A stretch of 17,474 nucleotides of DNA from EX4572-165 sp002254885 (lineage in GTDB: Archaea; Thermoplasmatota; E2; DHVEG-1), in assembly GCA_029939595.1 (NCBI GenBank), contig JAOZSQ010000045.1:1-17474 (forward strand), given 5' to 3'. The notes below the pieces were generated by a model, which saw only the letters and a list, made by a program, of their open reading frames with translations, was not told the origin of the DNA and made no database searches. This document shows, piece after piece, positions 1-5,573 of this stretch. Position 1 is the first letter of the stretch, and every line of letters begins with the position of its first letter. The position numbers and the translations under genes are program-made.

Positions 1-105
1 TTCTTTCATTTTTTCCTTTCAATATTAATCCCATCCTTTTTTTACACCAATTTACACAGTAAGAGTTTGGTCTGAACATTAGAATGGGTAATTATAAAGT
101 TTATT

Positions 106-129
106 TGCATGTGAATATGCATGTGAATA
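106..129. repeat. Tandem direct repeat, 2 x 12 bp
   Basis: Two perfect adjacent copies of TGCATGTGAATA (106-117 and 118-129) lie in the AT-rich non-coding segment 1-280. No coding frame spans them. They may be a regulator site or simple replication slippage. The rest of 1-280 shows no convincing gene. At the extreme left edge the minus strand reads an AAGG-type ribosome site then ATG at position 9, which could open a gene leaving the window, but only three codons are visible. Confidence 0.6.
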
Positions 130-280
130 TACAGGTAAGATACTATATGAATATTTTGAGAGATATATTGTTGAATATTTACAATATTATTCCTTTATTA
201 CTTCCGATGAATATATCATAAATAGAAGGAAAAATAAAAAAATAGATTTATATGTTATTATTAATATATTTTAAATATAA

Positions 281-706
281 TTAATTTAATAATGTGTTTC
301 CCATTTTACTAACCATTTGTTCCAACTGCATAAGTCCCAGATCAATTCCAAAATCCCTCATTGTCGATATTGAGTCTTCACTGAGTTTTTGTGAAATTTC
401 CTTAAAGAAGAAATGACCCGCTTCTTTTCCAAGATTCTCTGTAAGAGTACTAATAATATCCTTTAAAGCAGATCCAAATTCATTTTTTGAAATGTCATTT
501 ATATTAGCCATAACAGTTACTTGATCCCCCTCTTCGATAAACGTTGTGTCCATTACGTCTATATCATTTAAAAAAGAGTATTGTTTTTTTAGTTTTTCAA
601 TTGTTGATGTCATTACATAGACTGCATGACTTGGAGTTGTTTTTCTGCCAGAAATTGTAAGTAATGTGGTTAATATTTGCTTCATTAATTCAGAATTTTC
701 TACCAA
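281..706 (-). CDS. Hypothetical cytosolic protein, 141 aa, TTG start
   Basis: I do not recognise this family. The product is a soluble mixed alpha/beta protein with no signal peptide, membrane segment or metal-binding cluster. The middle (about residues 45-75) looks strand-rich and the C-terminal half is mostly amphipathic helix. The start is chosen at TTG 706 because a near-perfect Shine-Dalgarno GAGGTGA (712-718) lies 5 nt upstream. The GTG at 715 that would extend the frame falls inside that site. A minus-strand TATA box at 741-748 predicts transcription starting near 718, which gives a leader of about 12 nt and again excludes the longer form. The gene is divergent from the lipoprotein gene at 852. 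The frame is confident, the function unknown. Confidence 0.75.
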   Translation of the reverse strand: MVENSELMKQILTTLLTISGRKTTPSHAVYVMTSTIEKLKKQYSFLNDIDVMDTTFIEEGDQVTVMANINDISKNEFGSALKDIISTLTENLGKEAGHFFFKEISQKLSEDSISTMRDFGIDLGLMQLEQMVSKMGNTLLN

Positions 707-740
707 TATGTTCACCTCGTCTTTCCCATATTATTAATAC

Positions 741-748
741 TTATATAT
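741..748 (-). promoter_or_regulatory. TATA box for the 141-aa gene
   Basis: The minus strand reads a purine/A-rich stretch followed by TATATAAG. Its centre is about 26 nt upstream of a predicted start site near 718, immediately before the GAGGTGA ribosome site. The geometry fits an archaeal BRE/TATA promoter with a short leader. Confidence 0.5.
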
Positions 749-809
749 TTATTAAATGTTTTTCTAAATAACCAGCAAAATCGATTTTCTTTTTGATTAT
801 TTTAGAATA

Positions 810-817
810 TTTAAATA
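810..817 (+). promoter_or_regulatory. TATA box for the lipoprotein gene
   Basis: TTTAAATA centred near 814 predicts a transcript start near 840. That leaves a leader of about 12 nt before ATG 852 and places the alternative start at 819 upstream of the RNA. Confidence 0.4.
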
Positions 818-851
818 TTTGATTGATATCTCTATTTTGGTTGAGTTAAAC

Positions 852-1289
852 ATGGATTTTAAAAAAATTAGTATTATATGTATCGTCATTTTTTTCATGG
901 CTTCGATGAGTGGTTGTGTTAATGAAGGAACAACAACAGAGAAAACTTTTGAAAACATTGATTTTGAGTCTGATGTTGTTAAACTTGATAACGCAAATCT
1001 TGCGTTTATTAAGGATGATGAGGAGTATGGAAGTGTACGCTCAGTTGAACTGAAGTATTTTCTTCATAATCCCCACAATAGATATGTTACTTTTGTCGTA
1101 AATGTTGTTTTTTATGATGTTAATGGTCATGAACTATATTCTAATGAACCATATACATACAAAGATTTCCCTGCAAAGTATACAGAACCTAATTTGAAAT
1201 ATACTTCAGATCCAACTATTTTAATAGATGGTTCAATGGCAAGAGCGGTTGATCATGTTATGATCACAGCTTATGAAAAAATTGAATGA
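852..1289 (+). CDS. Small secreted lipoprotein, 145 aa
   Basis: The N-terminus is a classical secretion signal: a short basic start (MDFKK), a hydrophobic core of about 12 residues, then the lipobox SMSGC, so Cys22 should be the lipid-anchored first residue of the mature protein. The rest is a beta-rich domain of about 115 residues resembling extracytoplasmic immunoglobulin-like modules (ELKYFLHNPHN, then VVNVVFYDVNG), but I cannot assign a family. ATG 852 is preferred over the ATG at 819 because the longer form puts 11 residues ahead of the basic signal start and would begin upstream of the predicted transcript start. The gene runs convergently into the membrane-anchored protein at 1295-1822 with only 5 nt between stop codons. 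It is probably an exposed cell-surface or binding protein, by inference only. Confidence 0.8.
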   Translation: MDFKKISIICIVIFFMASMSGCVNEGTTTEKTFENIDFESDVVKLDNANLAFIKDDEEYGSVRSVELKYFLHNPHNRYVTFVVNVVFYDVNGHELYSNEPYTYKDFPAKYTEPNLKYTSDPTILIDGSMARAVDHVMITAYEKIE

Positions 1290-1296
1290 TTTTTTT
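1276..1296. terminator. Possible bidirectional oligo-T terminator
   Basis: Six A residues (1276-1281) and seven T residues (1290-1296) flank the 5-nt gap between two convergent stop codons. Each strand therefore ends in a T tract, as expected for archaeal oligo-T termination. There is no strong hairpin. Confidence 0.35.
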
Positions 1297-1822
1297 ATAT
1301 TCTATTTCTTCCTTTTTTTATTACATAACTAATGAATATAATGATACCAAACATGAAAATTATATTAACATACGGTGTTGACTCTGTTGTTTCTGAGTTA
1401 GTTCCTAATTGGATTGTTGTGTTACCAGAATTTGCAGTTGTTTCATCAATTTCTCTATCGGTTGGATAGTATCTTACTTCAATTTCTCCTGATATGAATG
1501 GGGTGTCTTCAAAGATATATGTTTTTGATTCTCCAGGTGCTATAATTTTTTCTTTATTTATAGGTACGCCATCATCAAGAAGTTCTACGGTTATACTGTC
1601 TGATGTTTCATCCCCTTCATTTGTTAATATGACATTTATCGTATAAACTTTTATTGTATTTGCACCTATTGTTTTAGTTCCAGTTTTTTGAAAATTTATA
1701 TCTTTTATGGTTATTGTATAGTTGCTTGCTGATACTATTGGTAACAATGAAGATGCAGCAGATAATAAAAATGTTATTGTTATCAATACCATAACTATTT
1801 GGTTTTTTTTTATTTTCCTCAT
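1295..1822 (-). CDS. Secreted protein with C-terminal membrane anchor, 175 aa
   Basis: The protein starts with a basic segment (MRKIKKNQ) and a hydrophobic signal sequence ending near a SASN-type cleavage site. About 95 residues of beta-rich sequence follow, with a CARDB-like pattern of a conserved adhesion/transport-associated repeat (INVILTNEGDETSD, then IIAPGESKTYIF). A Thr/Ser/Asn-rich stalk leads to one C-terminal transmembrane helix and a basic tail (KKGRNRI). This layout suggests a surface-exposed protein tethered to the cell membrane. The start is ATG 1822 because GGAGGAGG (1828-1835) lies 5 nt upstream. A frame extension to 1837 would consume that site and lie at the predicted transcript start. 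The CARDB assignment rests on pattern only. Confidence 0.8.
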   Translation of the reverse strand: MRKIKKNQIVMVLITITFLLSAASSLLPIVSASNYTITIKDINFQKTGTKTIGANTIKVYTINVILTNEGDETSDSITVELLDDGVPINKEKIIAPGESKTYIFEDTPFISGEIEVRYYPTDREIDETTANSGNTTIQLGTNSETTESTPYVNIIFMFGIIIFISYVIKKGRNRI

Positions 1823-1858
1823 AATTTCCTCCTCCATTTAACTGAATTGAAAATATGG

Positions 1859-1866
1859 TATTTAAA
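1859..1866 (-). promoter_or_regulatory. TATA box for the anchored secreted protein
   Basis: The minus strand reads TTTAAATA centred near 1862. A start 26 nt downstream falls near 1836, just ahead of the GGAGGAGG ribosome site at 1828-1835. Confidence 0.45.
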
Positions 1867-1899
1867 TTTCATTATTTTTTTACGATTTTTATTTATTCA

Positions 1900-1913
1900 G
1901 AAAGGTTTAATAA
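1900..1913 (+). promoter_or_regulatory. BRE/TATA promoter for a leaderless gene
   Basis: GAAAGG (1900-1905, BRE-like) followed by TTTAATAA (1906-1913) has its centre 26 nt before ATG 1936. The predicted transcript therefore begins at the start codon itself. Confidence 0.5.
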
Positions 1914-1935
1914 TTATTTTCCGTTTTTTTTTGAT

Positions 1936-2154
1936 ATGTTAGACTCAAGAGGAATTAAACGGGGTGTTGAGGTTTTTGTTAAAGATGTTGTTCATCCAAG
2001 AAAACCTGAGAGAAAAGCACATGTCATTAATACCTATCCTCACCCTAGTAGTGTTCTTGTTGTTCAGTTTGATGATGATGGAAGTATGCTTCAAGTTGAT
2101 GAATTGCAAGTTACGACGATGTTTGAAAAATTAAGAGGTAGAGTGTTTTATTAA
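1936..2154 (+). CDS. Conserved-looking small protein, 72 aa, leaderless
   Basis: This short, charged, beta-strand-rich protein (GIKRGVEVFVKDVVHP at the N-terminus, VLVVQFDDDG in the middle) has the look of an SH3-like or KOW-like barrel, but I cannot name the family. An upstream extension of the frame to 1855 would add a Phe/Tyr-rich stretch atypical of coding sequence and would include the promoter. ATG 1936 has no ribosome site but sits 26 nt from the TATA box centre, so leaderless translation is likely. The balanced composition of the C-terminal 72 residues, against a T-rich background, supports a real gene. It is divergent from the gene ending at 1295 and followed by about 150 nt of T-rich spacer. 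Confidence 0.65.
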   Translation: MLDSRGIKRGVEVFVKDVVHPRKPERKAHVINTYPHPSSVLVVQFDDDGSMLQVDELQVTTMFEKLRGRVFY

Positions 2155-2273
2155 AAAATTTTATGCTTTTACCAGAGCAAGTTTCTGTGTTTTTTCTTAT
2201 GTTTGATTGATATTTTTAAATTCTGAAACTTCTGTTTTGTTATTTTGTCATTTGTACTATTTTTCCACCAATG

Positions 2274-2280
2274 TTTAAAA
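2274..2280 (+). promoter_or_regulatory. TATA box for the membrane protein gene
   Basis: TTTAAAA has its centre 26 nt before ATG 2303, which predicts a leaderless transcript. This supports ATG 2303 over GTG 2288. Confidence 0.4.
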
Positions 2281-2302
2281 AGGTATTGTGACACAAATTG
2301 TC

Positions 2303-2962
2303 ATGATGAATGTAATAAGTAGAAAGATTCTTAGAAAAATCGAATTCCTTTTTTTAAAAAATTCTAACATATTATTGGATCTTATTTTTTGTTCCATTAT
2401 AATTTTAATTCTAGGAGCTACTATAACATCATTTACATCATCAATTTTTCTTTTTTCTTTTAATATGTGGAATATCAACATACACCTCATTGGTTTTGCA
2501 ATTCCATTCATTATATGTTTATATTCATTATATAAAGTTAAGATATTAAAATCATCCTTGTTATTTGGAATTGTCTCAGTTACCATAATGTCTTTTTTTG
2601 TAACTATTCCCCTTGTTGAGAAAGGTATTGTTTCTCCATTTCCTTTTTCCTTGTTTCCAGCACTTACGGGTTCTTTTATTTCATTGTTTATGTTTCATCA
2701 TGATCAGTTGTTACATCGTTTTATTTTTTCTTATATTATATGTATTTTTGGTGTATTTATTGGTGCTGATGTTTTCCATCTTCCATCTTTACTATTGTTT
2801 CAACCGGATATGCCAATGGAAGCAGTTATTGGTGGCGCGGGTGTGTTTGACCTTATCTTTATTTCAGGAGTTATTTCTTGTCTTTTTTTACTTTCCCATT
2901 TTCTTGTTTATTCTATTTTTATTTCAATTTCTAGACCTAGAGAAATATCAGTTAAAAATTAA
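2303..2962 (+). CDS. Polytopic membrane protein, DUF1614-like, 219 aa
   Basis: There are about six or seven hydrophobic segments, beginning near residue 25 and ending with a short polar tail. The best family clue is in the second half: a GADVFHLP motif, then GGAGVFDLIFISGV, which resembles the glycine-rich GGAG-x-x-D signature I associate with the DUF1614 membrane family of archaea and bacteria. Function in that family is not established to my knowledge. ATG 2303 (followed by a second ATG) is chosen by its distance to the TATA box. GTG 2288 would add five residues. A frame on the same strand at 2613-3023 and one on the opposite strand at 2275-2586 overlap it and look like shadows. Confidence 0.75.
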   Translation: MMNVISRKILRKIEFLFLKNSNILLDLIFCSIIILILGATITSFTSSIFLFSFNMWNINIHLIGFAIPFIICLYSLYKVKILKSSLLFGIVSVTIMSFFVTIPLVEKGIVSPFPFSLFPALTGSFISLFMFHHDQLLHRFIFSYIICIFGVFIGADVFHLPSLLLFQPDMPMEAVIGGAGVFDLIFISGVISCLFLLSHFLVYSIFISISRPREISVKN

Positions 2963-3046
2963 TAATTTAATAACATTTAATATATTTTTTTGGGTCTCTA
3001 TTGAACTCGTAATGTTAGTATAATTTTTTTAAATCCAATTATAATC

Positions 3047-3068
3047 TACATATGCACATACATATGTA
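3047..3068. promoter_or_regulatory. Clustered TACATA boxes including a palindrome
   Basis: TACATA occurs at 3047-3052 and 3059-3064, and its reverse complement TATGTA at 3063-3068. The second and third form the perfect 10-bp palindrome TACATATGTA (3059-3068). The cluster lies about 40 nt upstream of the TATA box of the EarA-like gene. As I recall, EarA of Methanococcus maripaludis recognises a TACATA consensus upstream of the archaellum operon, so this is a candidate operator. Chance occurrence in AT-rich DNA is possible. Confidence 0.4.
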
Positions 3069-3105
3069 TCTTCATATTCTAATGATGCTTCATATAATAA
3101 TCTAC

Positions 3106-3114
3106 TATATATAT
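3106..3114 (+). promoter_or_regulatory. TATA box for the EarA-like regulator
   Basis: TATATATAT centred near 3110 predicts a start near 3136. The short leader then contains GAGG at 3143-3146, 7 nt before ATG 3154. Confidence 0.5.
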
Positions 3115-3153
3115 GGGCATTTTCATACAGAATATTAGCGATGAGGATTTGGG

Positions 3154-3489
3154 ATGCACAACATGGATGGAAATAATGTTTCAACTGAGATGAAACGCCC
3201 GATGATTGCACGGGCGTTACGCAGGAGTAATGTACGTAAGAAGATCGCTGAATATCTTTTTGATATTAGCCCAAGTTATAGTTATACTTCTGAAATTGCA
3301 TATCACGTTAAGACAACTCCCACTAATGTTATTGGAGCTCTCCGCGGGATGAAATCTCGTTATAGGGAAGATGAATCCTTAGTTGGCCTTGAACTTGTTG
3401 AGGAAAAGAAAGGTGGTACTAACATTAAACTCTATGGCCTTACTCCTTTGGGTAAAGATATGATCGAAAATATGCTTCGAGATAAATAA
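3154..3489 (+). CDS. EarA-like winged-helix transcription regulator, 111 aa
   Basis: Residues about 20-105 form a compact winged helix-turn-helix. An N-terminal block, RPMIARALRRSNVRKKI, is followed by YTSEIAYHVKTTPTNVIGAL, the likely recognition helix region. A basic turn with RYREDESL and a wing ending in LYGLTPLGKDMIENML complete it. The order and wording match my memory of the euryarchaeal archaellum activator EarA and its homologues, which are widespread in motile Euryarchaeota. No ligand or receiver domain is present. The start has a GAGG ribosome site at a suitable distance; internal ATGs at residues 4 and 13 are alternatives. TACATA boxes upstream suggest autoregulation. The winged-helix call is strong; the EarA identity is moderate because no archaellum genes are in the window. 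Confidence 0.8.
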   Translation: MHNMDGNNVSTEMKRPMIARALRRSNVRKKIAEYLFDISPSYSYTSEIAYHVKTTPTNVIGALRGMKSRYREDESLVGLELVEEKKGGTNIKLYGLTPLGKDMIENMLRDK

Positions 3490-3875
3490 TCATATTGTGC
3501 CCACATTTCATATTCTTAATTTTTAATCATTTATTATCGAAAACGTAATAGAAAAAATCATTGAAACTTTTTTATATTTATCTATTTCATTTTATTTTTC
3601 TGATTGTTTCATTATTTCCAGTATGATTATATTGTGGTTTTTTCACAGTTTATTTCCCATTTTATCCCCCTCCTAATCACCTATTATTCAATTTCTTTCC
3701 CAATTGAAAAACTAAAGAAAATCATCCCTTCATCCAGTTATTTTTTCACATAATAGGCCCCTTAACACTTCATTTTTTCATTCTGACATTTTAACACTAT
3801 GAATTAATAAAAGAAAAATGTCAAAAAGTATCATGATAAACAAAGAACAGAATTAAAATGAATGGAAAGGATAAC
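3490..3875. other. Long AT-rich intergenic region
   Basis: This region of nearly 390 nt shows no supportable gene or RNA. The first 290 nt are T-rich in runs, with no coding frame of note. The only structure I see is near the right end, the inverted repeat and TATA box ahead of cheR copy 1. Confidence 0.6.
3784..3823. promoter_or_regulatory. Inverted repeat bracketing the cheR TATA box
   Basis: TGACATTTT (3784-3792) and its exact complement AAAATGTCA (3815-3823) are separated by 22 nt. The candidate TATA box TTAATAAA (3804-3811) lies between them. A dimeric regulator binding both arms would cover the promoter and could block transcription factor B or TBP. The predicted start is near 3834, about 42 nt before ATG 3876. 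Confidence 0.45.
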
Positions 3876-4709
3876 ATGACCATTGAAACAAAATATAGTA
3901 AAGATTTTTTTGTATTAAAAGAAAATATAACAAAAATCCTTGATTTTAACACTTTACAATATAGTGATAGTTTCATTGATAGAAGGTTTAAAACAAGATT
4001 GAATCATTTTAAGTTCAATACATATCATGAATATTGGAAATTACTAAAAAATGATCTACAAGAACAGAAAAAACTAAGAAAAGAATTAACAATAAATGTC
4101 ACAGAATTTTTCAGAGATCACTCAACATTTAATGTACTTCAAAATATTATTATTCCTGAAATAATTAATCAAAAAAATGATACTATTAATATTTGGAGTG
4201 CGGGAAGTTCTGATGGACGAGAAGCATATAGTATCGCCATGCTTTTTATTGAAAAAATGGGAGAATATGATGCTAAAAGAAAACTAAGAATCATTGGAAC
4301 GGATATCGATCAAGATTGTCTTGAATGTGCACGTTCTGGAATATATAAGGAAAATTCAGGTTATGAACAAATGCCAGTTGAAAATCAATTAAGTTATTTC
4401 AAGAACCATCAGAAATATTTTGATATAAAAGATGGATCTTATACATTTAAACCATCTGTTAAGGAACTTGTTCATTTCGAATTTCATGATTTAATCTCTG
4501 GGAATAAAAAAACAAATTTTGATATTATTTTCTGTCGTAATGTCGTTATCTATTTTAATCGTGAATTAAAAAATAAGCTGTATATCGATTTTTATAATGC
4601 ATTAAAAACTGGTGGGAAACTCATACTTGGGAAATCGGAAACACTTTCAGGAGATGCAATGCAACATTTTAAAAAATACAACCTTATTGAAAGAATATAT
4701 TTGAAATAA
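3876..4709 (+). CDS. cheR: CheR chemotaxis receptor methyltransferase (copy 1), 277 aa
   Basis: CheR transfers methyl groups from S-adenosylmethionine to glutamates of chemoreceptors. The N-terminal helical domain (about residues 5-85) ends in NVTEFFRD, the conserved CheR segment with a functional arginine. The Rossmann-type domain follows: IWSAGSSDGREAYSIAM as the SAM-binding loop, IIGTDID as the second strand, and CRNVVIYF as the CheR hallmark near residue 225. The usual Cys/Thr of the SAM loop (SAGCSTGEEPYS in many homologues) is replaced by Ser/Asp, and the same change occurs in copy 2. ATG 3876 has GGAAAGG upstream; ATG 3858 lacks a site. The gene stands outside the main che operon, next to receiver and kinase genes. 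Its length equals that of copy 2. Confidence 0.92.
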   Translation: MTIETKYSKDFFVLKENITKILDFNTLQYSDSFIDRRFKTRLNHFKFNTYHEYWKLLKNDLQEQKKLRKELTINVTEFFRDHSTFNVLQNIIIPEIINQKNDTINIWSAGSSDGREAYSIAMLFIEKMGEYDAKRKLRIIGTDIDQDCLECARSGIYKENSGYEQMPVENQLSYFKNHQKYFDIKDGSYTFKPSVKELVHFEFHDLISGNKKTNFDIIFCRNVVIYFNRELKNKLYIDFYNALKTGGKLILGKSETLSGDAMQHFKKYNLIERIYLK

Positions 4710-4755
4710 TTGAGCGGGCTTGCGTGAGGAGGTTTTCTATTGCTAAAAACTATTG

Positions 4756-4788
4756 AACCTCATCAAAAAAAATTAATTAGGTTTTTTT
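4756..4788 (+). terminator. Possible terminator after cheR copy 1
   Basis: A weak AACCT/AGGTT stem is followed by seven T residues (4782-4788), about 50-80 nt past the stop codon. A locally GC-rich patch precedes it at 4713-4736. There is no other recognisable element between 4710 and 4950. Confidence 0.3.
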
Positions 4789-4960
4789 CTTTATCATCCA
4801 AAAGAGATATCTTACTGTAACATAAGACATCTTTGTTATTCTAAAGAAATGTAACGAGGTTTTTCAAATAAAACAAAAACTCATTTGAAATTATCTATCA
4901 ATAGCATAAACTTGATTAAAACTTAAATAAAAATCTGTCAAATGATTTGTGTAAAACCAA

Positions 4961-4968
4961 AATATTTA
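4961..4968 (+). promoter_or_regulatory. TATA box for the first stand-alone receiver
   Basis: AATATTTA, preceded by an A-rich BRE-like stretch, predicts transcription from about 4991, five nt before ATG 4996. No ribosome site is visible, so translation should be of the leaderless or near-leaderless type. Confidence 0.4.
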
Positions 4969-4995
4969 TGATGTCTAATTATATGATAGAATAAT

Positions 4996-5373
4996 ATGGT
5001 AGAGAAAAAAAAACTGCTTATTGTGGATGATGACCCATATATTATAATTGCAATTCGAACTCTTTTTGAGGAAGAGGGATTTGAAGTTTTTGCTGCAAAT
5101 TCAGGTATTGAATGTTTGGATTTTCTCGAAAAAGAGAATTTTAATGGTGTGATTTTAATTGATCTTATGATGCCCATTATGACTGGATGGGAAACAATTG
5201 ATGAAATTGTGAAAAGAGGTTTAAATGAAAAATTAATAATATCGGTTCTTTCCGCAAAAGATATTCCTAATGAAAAATCTAACACCATGAGATATATTAC
5301 TGATTATTTAAATAAACCATTTGAAAACAATGAACTTATGGATAAAGTAAATAGTTATTTTGCTTACGAATAG
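4996..5373 (+). CDS. Stand-alone response regulator receiver, 125 aa
   Basis: This is a single REC domain. The acidic cluster is DDD at residues 11-13, the phosphoacceptor is Asp56 in LIDLMMP, the switch serine lies in VLSAKD, and the conserved lysine is in LNKPFE near the C-terminus. No output domain follows, so it probably acts by binding a partner. Its GWE motif after the acceptor site resembles the receivers that accompany PAS histidine kinases in methanogen-like archaea rather than CheY. It lies between cheR copy 1 and the PAS kinase, all on the same strand but separated by promoter-bearing gaps. The kinase at 5574 is the likeliest phosphodonor, by proximity only. Confidence 0.9.
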   Translation: MVEKKKLLIVDDDPYIIIAIRTLFEEEGFEVFAANSGIECLDFLEKENFNGVILIDLMMPIMTGWETIDEIVKRGLNEKLIISVLSAKDIPNEKSNTMRYITDYLNKPFENNELMDKVNSYFAYE

Positions 5374-5448
5374 AAAGCAATCTCATTTGAAATTTTCTCA
5401 CATAAAATCTTTTCTTATCTAAATGTTTTTATATCACAATCTTATCTA

Positions 5449-5456
5449 TTATATAT
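5449..5456 (+). promoter_or_regulatory. TATA box upstream of the kinase gene
   Basis: TTATATAT centred at 5452 lies 26 nt from the ATG of a 24-codon ORF at 5477. If it serves the kinase, the leader is about 100 nt. A second TATA-like run (AAAATATATGG, 5527-5537) could give a short leader to ATG 5574. Confidence 0.4.
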
Positions 5457-5476
5457 TTAACTGGATGGGATAGTTA

Positions 5477-5551
5477 ATGAATTCAATACTTTCGATTTTC
5501 AATAGATTAACATCTATTGCTGCCATAAAATATATGGAAGAAGATTATTAA
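5477..5551 (+). CDS. Possible 24-aa small protein upstream of the kinase
   Basis: ATG 5477 is preceded by GGATGGGAT (5463-5471) and lies 26 nt from the TATA box at 5449-5456. The peptide opens with a hydrophobic, amphipathic stretch (MNSILSIFNRLTSIAAI) and ends in an acidic tail (YMEEDY). The stop is 13 nt before the kinase frame. It could be a membrane-associated microprotein, a translated leader, or chance. No homologue is known to me and size alone makes it uncertain. Confidence 0.25.
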   Translation: MNSILSIFNRLTSIAAIKYMEEDY

Positions 5552-5573
5552 TAATTTATTTTGGATGGTATAT

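Noticed and set aside
2613..3023. 136-codon frame on the + strand overlapping the DUF1614-like gene
   Set aside because: Its composition is almost entirely Phe/Leu/Cys, as expected from a shifted frame of a T-rich membrane-protein gene.
3040..3120. CRISPR-like repeats
   Set aside because: The repeated CATAT words are short, irregularly spaced and AT-rich. No repeat-spacer periodicity is seen here or elsewhere in the window.
4710..4740. Small RNA gene suggested by a GC-rich patch after cheR copy 1
   Set aside because: The patch is only about 25 nt and I could not build a convincing stable fold or promoter for it.
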